Assembly: GCA_003439945.1 (NCBI GenBank) | Contig: QVRM01005606.1 | Span: 1-64,000, forward strand | Length of the DNA: 64,000 nt | Reading direction: 5' to 3' | Origin: Dermanyssus gallinae | Taxonomy: Eukaryota; Arthropoda; Arachnida; Mesostigmata; Dermanyssidae | In this document: positions 39,388 to 49,451 of the stretch, piece by piece | How positions within the stretch are numbered: position 1 is the first letter of the stretch | How the letters are laid out: each line of letters begins with the position of its first letter | The notes under the pieces: model-generated | What the model saw: only the letters and a program-made list of their open reading frames with translations | What the model was told of the DNA's origin: nothing | The model's database searches: none | Position numbers and translations under genes: made by a program

Positions 39388-39855
39388 TCACAAATTCCAT
39401 TTATTCACATATTTAGTGTCGATAATACCTAAGTACAAATAACTGGCTCGGCGTCAGGAGCTCACAAATGCAGTTACAATATTTGTATAAAAAAAACATA
39501 TACAATATACAAAGTTATGATGACATTCTACGGGCCAACTGATTTAGAGACCCAATCGGGGTCGTGGAAGCCTTCTGCACTGCATAAGTGGTGGTGGTAG
39601 CCGTGAACCGAAAAACGTGCTATCACATGGCGATTCGGTCGGTCGGGCCCTTTTCACACGTCGTCAGTCATTGCGAGTGTTGATATCAAGATCTATGTCG
39701 GCCAGTTTGTTCTTCTGAAGCTGTATGAACGCCTTGTATGCCTCTGTCTCCTGCAGCCCATACATCTTCCGTATGTCTTCTATGAATAGCGAGGTCCCTG
39801 TCAGTACACAAATCAGACGGTTGCAAGAGGAGGAGTGCAGGCCCAGCACTCGCTT

Positions 39856-40644
39856 TTAAAACGCGGGCTTAACTCTTTCCAGCGTTGCGAGGTCGTTCAT
39901 CTTGAGGTGTCGCCATATCAACTGCACTCTGTATGGGGCCGCTGGCGCAGCTTTAAGATGGAATAGGCGCAGGGCGGTGTCGATGGGGAGCTTCTGGGGC
40001 GCTTCGATTGTTGTCGACGCAATCAGAGCCTTTCTCACCCGTTGTTCAACATGTAGGCGGAACGCAGTCCCTGTTGTGGTGGGAATTATGCCGAGGTATG
40101 TAAAGGAATTTACACACTTGACTTGCCCCCCCCCCCCCAGGCTGAGTTCGTCGCTAGCAACCAGGCGACCCCCTCTGCGGAATTTGAGGGCCTCAGTTTT
40201 ATTGTTGTTGATGGTAAGGCCAACTTCGCTGACGCACCTCGACATTGTGCCTAATGCTTGTTGCAAGTGGTGTCTACTCGTACTGAACATCTCTAAATCA
40301 TCAGCGTACAGAATGACTTTGACGAGCGGATGCCTCGTGGTGATCCGTGAGGGTAATTCGCTTATAAGGTCCGCGAATAGTAGCGGGCTGATGTTATCTC
40401 CCTGTGCGAACCCCGTCGTCTGCTCAAGACTATCGCGTAACACTACGCCGTCGTCGATTGAGATCATATTCTTCTGTAAAATTGCTCTGAGGAGTTCTAG
40501 TATCCTAAGTGGTACAGCAGACTTTGCGAGCTTATCTAGTACTATCGAGCGTGATCCTGAATCGAATGCTGCTTTGAAATCCACGAAGAGGGAATAAAGA
40601 GGCCGTCCAGGCCTTGCTAGCGTCGACTGCACTTTTTCCATCAA
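39856..40644 (-). pseudogene. RT domain of the diverged PHD-family copy
   Basis: LYSLFVDFKAAFDSGSRSIVL (motif A), TTGFAQGDNISPLLFADLI (motif B), ILYADDLEMFSTSRHHLQQA (motif C), LKFRRGGRL, FTYLGIIPTTTGTAF and DTALRLFHLKAAPAAPY are intact in one frame. A C-run (about 40127-40138) translates as extra glycines before the cysteine-containing segment. A TAA after VKPAF separates it from the downstream piece (GLHSSSCNRLICVLTGTSLF, to 39664). Confidence 0.82.
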
Positions 40645-40701
40645 TTTTTAGCACACCGAGATCATGGTGGGGTGAAACTTGCAAAGTTATTTTAGCCGGA
40701 T

Positions 40702-41526
40702 TTAAGCTCGCTTGGCCTCGGTGCAGTCTCTGTTCCACCACTGTCTTTCTTTGGGCTTTAATCTCGGTCCCACGCAACTCTGGAGGCCGCTGGTCAATAG
40801 GTCATTAAGAGCTGTAACATCGTCATCCGCCGCCGCTGTCAATATATCCACGAACTGTAATAGCTTTATCTCGTCTAGGCTGCGGGAGCCTGATCGACGA
40901 GTATCTGAGGCACTGGTCGTGGCGTTAACGTCTATTCGGAGACCGGCCGGAACGTGCCAAGTGAGGCGTTTTCCTTCGCTTAGCGGGTGATCTGCGCCCT
41001 GGAACACAAGTTCGTGATTCGAGAGATTCGTGGCAAACAGTTCTATTGTTGAGGACCCCATCGGTCCCATGAACGTAAGCACTGCCGGATCGTCCGCAAT
41101 CCAGAAACCAAAGTCGGATAGCACATCAGTGAGGGCGAGCGTTCTGCTATCAAACGGTTTGTCGAGTCTTGCGTTAAAGTGCCCAGCAACGACCGCTTTG
41201 CTGTTTTGGGGGATCAGTTGGAGGCAGCGGACGAGTTTCTCAATCATCTCCGACGAGCTTTCGGCACCCGGTGGCCTGGCGTACATAGCAATACTGCTGA
41301 TGACCCCCCACATAGCATAACAGCGGTGGCTGTATAACACAGCCACTCCCCCACTTGCACGTTCGGTCTGGCTTAAGCGGACGGCGGGGCAGAACACTGA
41401 GTAAAAGTTCGGTAGATGTATAGGGGCGGTGGACCAGGTTTCTGTCAGGATGACAGCATTTACCAAGGCAAACGCCTATGGGGGCATTAGGTGTACGGAG
41501 TTTGAGGGGTCTTCACAGTTCCAAAG
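40702..41526 (-). pseudogene. APE-type endonuclease of the diverged PHD-family copy
   Basis: The start VLQLVLWNCEDPSN is read in one frame (about 41526) and, after a shift, NAVILTETWSTAPI, AVVAGHFNARLDKP (Asp of GDxN changed to His), SSTIELFATN, LTWHVPAGL and WWNRDCTEAKRA follow. The catalytic-site change and the following deletion mean the protein is not functional. Confidence 0.75.
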
Positions 41527-41528
41527 AA

Positions 41529-42720
41529 CTAGTTGTAAAACTTTCTTCTCCGGGTGTTTGCTTTGGACCCTCGACCCTTCTGTAGTGCTGTTTCGATGAA
41601 GTCGCTCAGCATGGGTTTGTCGGGTCTGGAAGACGATCGATGCACGTTTGCTCGCAACGATTGCTGCTTCGTACGTTCGTCCATACGTCCCCTCACAGGT
41701 CCACTGCGGTGGTGCCGTTGGTTGCACAGAAGGGAGATCAGACGGTCCAGTATCGCTGGGTTCTGGTAGCTCGGAGTAGGTACTGGCATCTTCTCCTTTT
41801 GCTTCGTCGCGCGCGCACTTCCTTTCGAGATGTTCGTCGACGAGCCGCCCATATTTGATTCAGTCGGGATTTTGTTCAACGGGATTGTGCGGCTAAAAAA
41901 GTAGCGGCCCGGCGGGCTATAGCTTTGGCACAGGCGTCCCGCGCATACGTGAAACCACTATACGAATAAATCCGTTGTGTACAATGGTCCGATGCGTCCG
42001 AATCATATTAATCACGCCAAAGTCTACCGTCGAGGCTTCTTGGAGTAAGCAGTCGTTAGCATTTTTGCACTTCTTCTGGAATTGAGGAACCGTCATCCCC
42101 GACAAGGAGCAATTCGGTCGCTGCGACTTCAAGGCTTTGGCGAATTCAGACACCTTGCCGAGGAAGACGTCCTTGTTGAATTCCATGCATCCGTCGTATC
42201 CACGGATGGCAATGACGTGAGTTGGTTGTGGGTATTTCTCCGAGAAACCCTGTGCTTGTGTCAATGCCGTAGCTGCATCAGACTTCGAACACACACGGAT
42301 TACTAACGGAGTCTTCTACGGTAATTGTTCGAGTCTTTTACTCTTCAGCTGACGGACGGTTATATCTTCAACAATCAACACCGATTTTGGGGGTACCTTG
42401 GGGCTACGCTGGCTTCCCTGCTTACCAATCTCAGTTGGTTAAGTAACACTATCAGACCCATCATGCGATGCGCTTGTAGGTCTGTTCGCTAAGTTAGCCA
42501 CACGTTCTACAAGAGCCCTCAACCGTAGCGCTAAATGGGTAGCAAAGTTCGCAAAATCACTTGTGAGGGGTTCCTTGTTGAGCACTGCCAAAAACTCCTC
42601 GGTGGTCATTTTCGCAGCCGGTAATGAGCAAAGACGACAAAGCCACAATGCACCGCGTTCTCCGCTGGGCTCCTTTTCGTCACCGAACTTGCAAGCTATG
42701 TGAAATTCACGTTTACATCC
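41529..42720 (-). pseudogene. ORF1 of the diverged PHD-family copy (PHD end, esterase-like domain, tail)
   Basis: MWLCRLCSLPAA (about 42648) matches the end of the PHD finger. The esterase-like part reads THVIAIRGYDGCMEFNKDVF, SGMTVPQFQKKCKNANDC and HRTIVHNGFIRIV. A frame change then gives ARRAATFLA, equivalent to ARRAANFLG at the slippery site of the intact copy. A tail ORF (41879-41529) ends just before the endonuclease, which again lies in the -1 frame relative to it. Confidence 0.7.
41894..41900 (-). promoter_or_regulatory. Conserved T TTT TTA heptamer in the diverged copy
   Basis: The minus strand codons are GCT ACT TTT TTA GCC, keeping T TTT TTA in the same phase although the preceding codon changed from AAT to ACT. 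It is a decayed homologue of the putative frameshift site at 31726-31732. Confidence 0.55.
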
Positions 42721-42780
42721 TCACCATCTAAGTAGCACACCACTCAAGCAGTCGCCACGTCTACTACAACCCATTTCGAC

Positions 42781-43432
42781 TTCATCGTATTCGATTTTTT
42801 TTATGTTTGTTGACATTATCCTTGTTTGTTGATGTTGTCAGAGTCAACGGAACAGTCGAAACCTCCCCGCTTCCGCGAACTCGAGCGGTTCACCGTGGAT
42901 CCGTAAACACACTACACGACGGAACAACAGCCGCTTCACTAAGTCCGCGCTGCCAGCTAGTGCCGGAGAAGACGATGGGAGGGAGTGTGGAGATGTGGTG
43001 GTGGGAGAGCACGTTCGCCTGCCAGCCGGCTTACTCAGAACCGATCCTCGGTTCGCTACAACGGACGCATAACACGCTCCGACACGGCACTCACTTTGTG
43101 CATTGGTTCAGGGCGAACCCGAGAGCGTGCACGGATCCAGCAATGCACACTGATGAACACTCAACTCAGGATGTTTTCTCGGGAGCTCAACTGTCGCGTC
43201 ACCGAGGCGGATTAGCGCGCGGGGCGATGATAAAGAGTGAACTTACTTTCACGAAATGGTATATTTCTATACACAGACTAGAGCTATTGGGAGTGACCCT
43301 CGCGGCCAGAATGTAAACCCCAATAGTTCCAGGAACCACTTACTTTTAAAACTACTATTACACTGGACACACAAAAATACACGCATACACACGGGGAGGG
43401 GATACAATTGACATTACAGACCTCGGGAAAAC
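42781..43432. other. No gene called
   Basis: Probably 5' UTR of the minus-strand PHD-family copy on the left and 5' sequence of the next element on the right. A 169-codon plus-strand open frame (42807-43316) has no recognisable domain. Confidence 0.35.
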
Positions 43433-43906
43433 ATGGTCGATGTTCCCGGTATTTGGCGAGACCTACATAACCTGCCGCGCAGGTCTCCAATGAAACGGAT
43501 TAATCTATTTCTTTTGGACAGAGCAGTGGGCGATCTTGAGGTAAGCCCTGACGTCGATACCACCTGTGACCAGCTGGAGAGGACGATGAGAAGTGCAGTG
43601 AAGTGGAAAAGGTTATGGCAGAAAACATCACGCCCGTGGTACTCTCGAGCCTGCTACCTCGCCTACGGTGAAGTGCTCGGACTCCTGCGCCAAGCAAGAG
43701 CCAGAGCACCGTCATTACTGCAAGCCAGGCGGGACTACTTTGAGCGTCAAAGGGCTTATATAAAACTCTGCTATGAGCATAAAAGAGAACACGCAAGGCG
43801 GGAGGAAAAACGGCTACTCGAAAGGGCAGAACGATGGCCCTCAGCTAACATCGTGCGACCTCGTAGGGCGGTGAATCCGCTTAGCGACGGGCAGGTAAAC
43901 AGGTAA
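43433..43906 (+). pseudogene. Family L ORF2 linker region
   Basis: Arg/Lys/Leu-rich helical stretch: RPWYSRACYLAYGEVLGLLR, ARRDYFERQRAYIKLCYEHK, REEKRLLERAERWPS. This is typical of the segment between endonuclease and RT, where a tryptophan-containing 'PWY/W' motif follows the endonuclease. Ends at a stop at 43906. Confidence 0.6.
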
Positions 43907-44029
43907 AAAAAGTCACTCCCGAAGAGAAAGAGCTTAGGGCACGATCAGGTCTGCTATGAGCATTGGATCTAGTCACTTGCTCTTTTGGCAGAAACTCTTG
44001 GTGATTCCTTTAACGAAATTATAAAGGGG

Positions 44030-44545
44030 GGCGGACGCCTAAAGTCTGGCATGTCGCCAGGCTTTATTCTGTTCAAGGTTAGGCATGGTGATAACAAACA
44101 GTATCCAAATCTCTATCGTGAAGTGGCGTCAGGACGCACATTGAAGAAGATCTTCTGTAAGTTTGTTATTCGACGGAAAGAGCACGTGGCTGAAGAGGCA
44201 TTTCCACCGGAGCAATCCGGTCTTAGGAGAAGCCAAGGCACTCGTGATGCAATCCACATTCTCCAGTCAGAAATCGAGTGAGCTGTGGCACAACCCAAAG
44301 GTTATCTGTATGCAGTCTTTATTGATTGCCTCAAGGTCTTTGACAAAGCCCTTTGCCATCTGCTAGTTGAAGCATTCCAACGAGCAGGAGTGGGTGGCTC
44401 TCTACTGAGTGTAATAGTAAGTTTATTTGAGGACACCTTAATGGTAGACGGTGAGCAGGGTGTATTAGAGATTAAGCAAAATGTGGGAACTCCGCAAGGA
44501 GACCCGCTAAGCTGCGTCTTGTTTACACTTCTTGGGAGGTCGGTG
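44030..44545 (+). pseudogene. Family L reverse transcriptase, motifs 1 to B
   Basis: PNLYREVASGRTLKKIFCKF, PPEQSGLRRSQGTRDAIHIL, a stop, then KGYLYAVFIDCLKVFDKA (motif A), GVGGSLLSVIVSLFEDTLMV and NVGTPQGDPLSCVLFTLLG (motif B). The fragment at 16381-16740 shows the same wording in its finger region. The catalytic YADD-type motif is deleted. Confidence 0.72.
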
Positions 44546-44559
44546 GTTTGGACGTTTTC

Positions 44560-44825
44560 AATGCCTTGCACCTTTGGGTTGGTCCTGCATGTGACAATCG
44601 CCACGTATACACCAGGTACATAGTGCATGGTTATCACTACCTGGTATGTTCAAACGTTGCGTTCACGTTACGTGCTTTCACGATGAGTACGAGTTGTGCA
44701 CCTGCCGGTTCTGTCTGCAGGGGTGTGCCAAGTACCATGCAGTGGAATGCACAGCGCTGGACCGAAAATCGTCGCACTACTTCTCTCGTCGGAAGCGCGA
44801 ACAAGATAGAGCTTTATAAATAAAC
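44560..44825 (+). pseudogene. Family L C-terminal zinc-motif region
   Basis: NRHVYTRYIVHGYHYLVCSN in one frame, then after a frame change the Cys/His motif CTCRFCLQGCAKYHAVEC in another. It matches the C-terminus of related ORF2 proteins and is followed by AATAAA at about 44820. Confidence 0.6.
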
Positions 44826-44832
44826 ATTTTGA

Positions 44833-45949
44833 AATGTATTAGACGAATTGTCGCTTTTCTAATATGCTGCATATATCAGCGTTAATGAGATTCCATAACA
44901 GATTCAGATCAATCTACACACGGTGCATAATGAGACCCCTGACATATACCGCCACTAACAACGCAAACACTACAACCATTACTCCCAGACTCACGACGTA
45001 CACCCACCGCACTAGGAGACACGACACCAGGAAAAACTTTTAAAAACTGGAAACGTAAACAAGCAATTGTAAAGGCAATCTGAAGACAAGTTAGGTCAGA
45101 CGACCTAACTTGTTCAGAAAGCATTTCTAAGATATTTTTTATATTTTCTAAGACCGACAGATCTAAAATTTCAGGGACGGATAGCAATCACGAGGGCCCA
45201 ATGGAGGCCAAAATTCTAAAGCAAAAAACACGTCAGGAGGAGAAAACCGATAGCACTATTCGCAAATCTAAGGCCAAACTGGATTTTGGACAGGTTCAGA
45301 AGACACTAGTGCATGTCCTATTTGTATTATAAATATTAAAATAGATTATGTCCACACGCACATCAATTTCGCAAAGAAAGAATTACCCCAACAAAGTTCA
45401 GGCATGGCGAATACCACATGTACTACAAAATAGTACTTTAATGAAAACGGAAATGTACGTTGACAAGTTTATATATTAAATCCGACATTAATTTCACTCA
45501 CATTGGCTATGCATGGAATATTGTTACTCAGACCGTTACTCTTGGCATATTATTTGAGAAAAGCATTTAAATGTTCAAAATGTGCTCTATTAAAAAAAAT
45601 CAGCATCTTAAATGTACTCTTGTACTAAAATAACAACTTTTTAAAAAAACATACATTGCGCCACCGACTCACCACTACGTCAGCCAACGGAGTAAGCTGT
45701 TTCAGCCAATGCAGGCTGCCCGCTGCTGAGAAACTGTGCTGATGAGACACACTCAACATCACTGGGCGTCGGCGTGGCGAGAGGAACCCGCCTCTTCATC
45801 CAATAGGGCGCGAAGAGAGAGAGACAAGCGCAACAGGCAAATAAGCAGTGTACAAAGTAAATAGAATAGCAGACGACAAACATATATAAGATAAGTAACT
45901 TCTCCAATCTGACTGTCAGCCAGACTGTCAGACTGTCTTCGGAATCGCC
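44833..45949. other. No gene seen; 12-bp inverted repeat
   Basis: A perfect hairpin ACAAGTTAGGTC / GACCTAACTTGT (45086-45097 and 45102-45113, 4-nt loop) stands out. The rest is AT-rich without recognisable coding sequence. Confidence 0.45.
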
Positions 45950-46075
45950 CTTGCATTGCTTCATGAAAGGGATCCCAATTAATACAAATGTGCAACGGTG
46001 GGGATCAAAACCGTGCACCCTTGTGTCTCCTCCGATCTCGAGGCATTACGCCACCGGGCTCGACGGATAAGAGGG
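45950..46075 (-). repeat. tRNA-derived SINE, family 1 (second copy)
   Basis: Shares 'cattgcttcat', 'aatacaaatg(t)g/ttcaacggtg', 'tctcctccg', and 'cgccaccgggctc' with 4555-4672 in the same order and strand. The B box is degraded in this copy (ggttttgatccc on the minus strand). Confidence 0.65.
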
Positions 46076-46104
46076 GTAGGCCACGAAAAGTGTGACGGCG
46101 TTGT

Positions 46105-46205
46105 TTTGGGGGCTGGAGTGCTAATAATGGTCGTCATCTGCCGGGGAGTCGCCGGTTCGATCCGTGTTGTCGATCGAATTTTCGTTGAGCGATGTTCATT
46201 GAGAA
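46105..46205 (+). repeat. tRNA-derived SINE, family 2
   Basis: Carries a perfect B box (GGTTCGATCC) and the tail 'gtcgatcgaattttcgttgagcgatgttcat'. The same sequence, diverged, is on the minus strand at 55470-55640 ('gttgatccaattttctttgagtaatgctcat'). Confidence 0.6.
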
Positions 46206-46227
46206 AATATAATACCATCGCATCACT

Positions 46228-46490
46228 GACGTCAGCTATGTTGCCGCAAGTACTCATTTCATGGACAGAGCTACTCGAAAACTGATTAGTAGTGCACCCT
46301 TGTCTCAAAGCCATAAGCCCCTCGCGCGTAATTTGGAACGTACAGCATTGTGTTGTCGGTGCTTGGAGGAAAGTAACCTCTTTCGAAATGCAGGCCGGCG
46401 TCTTAAACTCCAGTCCGGCGGTAGCGCCGCTTATATATGAAAAGGCACCGCAGTCCAAGATGGACATAAGGCTGAAGTTCTCCTGAGCTA
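46228..46490 (-). CDS. Possible cysteine-rich exon, unknown protein
   Basis: The minus strand has an open frame from an acceptor-like 'gtagctcag|GAGAAC' to a donor-like ATG|GTATTA. It reads ENFSLMSILDCGAFSYISGA, TPACISKEVTFLQAPTTQCC, TREGLMALRQGC and STCGNIADVSDAM. The spaced cysteines, including a CC pair, look like a secreted domain. I do not recognise it and no signal peptide or neighbouring exon is visible. The open frame runs on through two SINEs, which must be intronic or 3' to any real exon. Confidence 0.3.
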
Positions 46491-46689
46491 CTTCAAAAGT
46501 GTCTACATACAGCCTCAAAACAAGTGTATAATATCTCATGGGAATACTTTGAAGGGGACAAAATAGATATTCATAAATAAATGAATAATTTTTGAAAAAA
46601 CACAAAAGTCGCGATACTTTTTGAACACACCTCGTAGTTCTTATATTTCAGCGTCAACACATAGTATTTAGCGCCTCATTTATCTCTTG

Positions 46690-48240
46690 TTGTGTGTATT
46701 CCTGTCCTCTTTCGTTATCTTCGGCTATTTCATCCTGCTACTTTATGTATTCCCAGAAATGTTATCATCCTCTTCCCTGCGCTATTGTTTGTTATGTGTT
46801 TTTTTAAATCTTTAAGTTTGTCTAGCCTAATGGTGTTGGCTATATCCTCGCTTAGTTTCATTTTTACTTTCATGTATTCCCTCCACAGCTTATCTGCTTG
46901 CTCCATGACGTTTTGGCGTACCGCCTTTCGATGTTGTCTGGACAGATGTCTTCTTAGTTGCAAACCTCTATTTAAACCTTCGGTCCACCAGGATTTGATC
47001 GTGTGGCTTGGCGCCAATTTGACAATTGAGTTATCTAGGATTTGCTTTGCCATTCGAATATCTTTTTCATACGGTAGTGCTACTCCAGTTGTCCTCCACT
47101 GCTCTAGCCCTTTTGCAAACTTTCTCTTGTCTATTATTTTTAAAGTTTTGTTCTGTTTTTCCTTTAATCTCGGGTGCCTATTCTGATCGCTAAAAGTTAT
47201 CAAATTGTGGTTGCTTTCTACATTGTGTTGTTTAACTTCGTCAATACACATATTTACAATCCAGTTTTCTGCTCTTTGGTTGGCCAGTACATAGTCGACG
47301 GTCGACTACTTTTTTTGCCCCTGTGTAGGTGAACGTTCCTTCGCATTTCACACTTAGGTTCATATTCTTTAAGCTTGCTCGGCTACACAGGTTTTCTAAA
47401 TCCCTACCGGGCTCATCGGTATTTTTATCAAAGTAAAACAAATGCGCACTAAAATCCCCTATAGTTATGATCTTTTTGTTCTCTTTAACAAGCTTCTTAA
47501 TTTGTTTTATAGAATATCTTTTTTTGTTTTCTGTATTGCTGGGTGAAATTATAATTCTTAAACAGCTTGGTTGTTTCCCTATTTTCACTGCTATTAGGTC
47601 GCTCTATTCACTTGCCTCAACAACCTCTTTATGGTGACTTTTTCTTATCAGTACTCCTACTCCTCCGAATCTGTTTTGTGAACCTTTTCTGTTTACACCT
47701 ATCCACATTACATCTTTATGTAACGGTGGAGCTTCTACTTGAAGCAAGTGTGTCTCAGTCACAGCTAACGCATCCAGACTAACCTCGTTCATTATTTTGT
47801 ATAGCATCTCCTATTTTTCTTGTTTTCGTCCTCCTCGTATATTTAAATATCCAATTTTTAGATTTTGTCGGCCGTTCAACCTTGTTCTTCTTTCTATTCC
47901 TCCTCGAAGCGTCTTTTCATATTGCTGTGGGTCGGGTTTAAGCTCCCTGCCCCACTTCCCGTGGCCCCAGCGGTCTCTATTCCCCATCTCCCTCCCCCAC
48001 CATTGCTCCCGTACGGTCTTTGGTATTCAACCGCATGCCATTGTTGTAACTGTGCTTCCCTGTCTCCTTCTGTTGCCCTGTTGTTATATCGGTAGATTCC
48101 CTGTGTATTCCCGGTTCCAATTGTTGGTCCTGTTGTGTTCCTTATGGTATTTTTGTCGGTTGGTTTCCTGCCAGCCTCCTCTGTTGTAGTTGCCTTGCTC
48201 CGCTGCCGGCGGGAAATTACGAATACTTGTCTCTTGAATA
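46690..48240 (-). pseudogene. Non-LTR retrotransposon fragment: ORF1 end and APE endonuclease (family E)
   Basis: Reading leftward: an Arg/Asn/Gly-rich ORF1 tail (GNYNRGGWQETNRQKYHKEH), then the endonuclease start KIGYLNIRGGRKQEK, LDALAVTETHLLQVE, WIGVNRKGSQNRFGGVGVLI, IITIGDFSAHL (GDFN-type motif) and CEGTFTYTG. The post-endonuclease linker follows (KSWWTEGLNRGLQLRRHLSR, RQNVMEQADKLWREYMKVKM). There are at least three frame changes. The RT is missing, which is unusual because target-primed insertions normally keep the 3' part; it may have been lost by deletion. Confidence 0.7.
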
Positions 48241-48796
48241 CATTCAAGACAATCCAAGGGCCATGGCCTCTGATGGAGTGCACTACGAGGAGGTAGGTGC
48301 TGTACTAGCGGCACGGCCAATTGGCAAGAGGGCGTGCGATTGGCACAGTGTTAGGCCTATAATAATTAAAGTAATCAATGCGCAAGTAGGACATACGGGA
48401 ACGGAATACGGTAGGGGGACGCAGCCGTGGGATCAACAAAATCGGGGCAGCGCAAATTTTTCAAGCATGCGGTATGGGCATTTAAACGAGAGGGAAACGG
48501 TAGGGTACAGACACACAGAATGGGACAACAGATACAGGGACAAAAGAGAGAGCAGGGGACAATATGGATACAGGGAAGAGTGGGACAGCAGGTACAGGGG
48601 GAATCACGACAACGGGAGCTATTTCCCGAGGGAGGGGGAACACATAGGAGCAGTGGAGATCAAGGGGGCATTGGGGGTCATCACAGGAGAACAGCTGTTC
48701 TATCTCAACGGTGCGGACGTGTTTGTGTGTGGCTCTTGGAAAGTACTGCTAAATCTAGAATTTGGCAAAGAAATCCTTAAGCATCCACGAGCCTAG
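48241..48796 (+). CDS. Arg/Gly/Asp-rich open frame of unknown function
   Basis: Plus-strand open frame whose middle is a degenerate repeat of WDNRYRD / WDSRYRG-type units (YRHTEWDNRYRDKRESRG, YREEWDSRYRGNHDNG). It ends GEQLFYLNGADVFVCGSW and a stop at 48796. It starts beside an 18-bp palindrome (tcttgaat-ac-attcaaga) that also begins the oppositely oriented element to the left. It may be an inverted 5' portion of that element's ORF1, which is similarly Arg/Gly/Asn-rich; this is unproven. Confidence 0.35.
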
Positions 48797-48884
48797 CAAC
48801 CTCTGAGACTAGTAGAATCGACTAGCGAAAACTCTGCTGCTTACTTTGATGCAAATTAACTATTCGTGCGGTGTCTACTTAAAC

Positions 48885-49310
48885 AATTATCATCATCATC
48901 AGCACCACTCAACTTCATCATCACTTGCCAGCATCTTTGATCTCATCAGCTCCCCACAGTCATCGCCATCATCAACTTTATCATCGTCAGCTTCATCTTC
49001 ACTATCATCGCCATCCGTGTAATTGGCGTCTTCACCACCATCCTAATCGTCATCATCTATGTGCTCTACTTTTTCCATCTGTTACCACTTTCAGCGACAT
49101 CATCATTAGTACACTTTCACTATCTTCGTCATCATCATCTTTGTGTTTTATCTTCTCCATCAGTTAACACCTTCAGCGTCATCATCATCAGTACACCTCC
49201 ACCATCAATATCACCTTTCACCTCAGTTAACTATCACCCACAGTCATCATCATCGCTGCCACCGTCACCACCACTAGCCATCATCACTAGGTTTATCATT
49301 GACATCGCTG
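48885..49310. repeat. (TCA)n-rich cryptic microsatellite
   Basis: Many interrupted TCA/CAT/CCA trinucleotide runs over about 430 bp, immediately upstream of the knuckle-family element. Plus-strand open frames in it are His/Ser-rich artefacts. Confidence 0.8.
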
Positions 49311-49451
49311 CAGCTTCTATCCTCGGTACGTAATCATTATCGAACGCTATACTCAGCGTTATAATATCGAACATCATACTCAGCGCGGCCTGCGTCCGCC
49401 TGTAGTCAAACAATATCTTGTTTGTAAACAGGCGCGGCGCAGCAGCTGGTC

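Larger units (their letters stand above)
39388..42780 (-). mobile_element. Diverged PHD-family retrotransposon, internally deleted
   Basis: On the minus strand the order is ORF1 (42648-41529), endonuclease (41466-40702), RT (40644-39856), C-terminal part (39849-39540) and a 3' UTR ending near 39388 with 'gtgaataaatgg'. Compared with 30396-34988, the region between the endonuclease and RT motif A is missing (roughly 600-700 bp), the terminal zinc motif is deleted, and several stops and frameshifts are present. Amino-acid divergence is large, so this is a different, older subfamily. Its 3' UTR matches the outer layer of the nest at 30110-30247. Confidence 0.8.
43433..44832 (+). mobile_element. 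Internally deleted non-LTR retrotransposon (family L)
   Basis: In order on the plus strand: an endonuclease-RT linker (43433-43906), RT fingers and palm through motif B (about 44030-44545), then the protein C-terminus with a zinc motif (44560-44800) and a 3' end with 'aataaacatttt'. Motif C and the thumb are missing. A deletion has joined motif B to the C-terminal region at about 44540. The 5' endonuclease is also absent. Confidence 0.72.

Noticed and set aside
42807..43316. 169-codon plus-strand open frame
   Set aside because: No domain recognised; likely untranslated 5' sequence of flanking retrotransposons.
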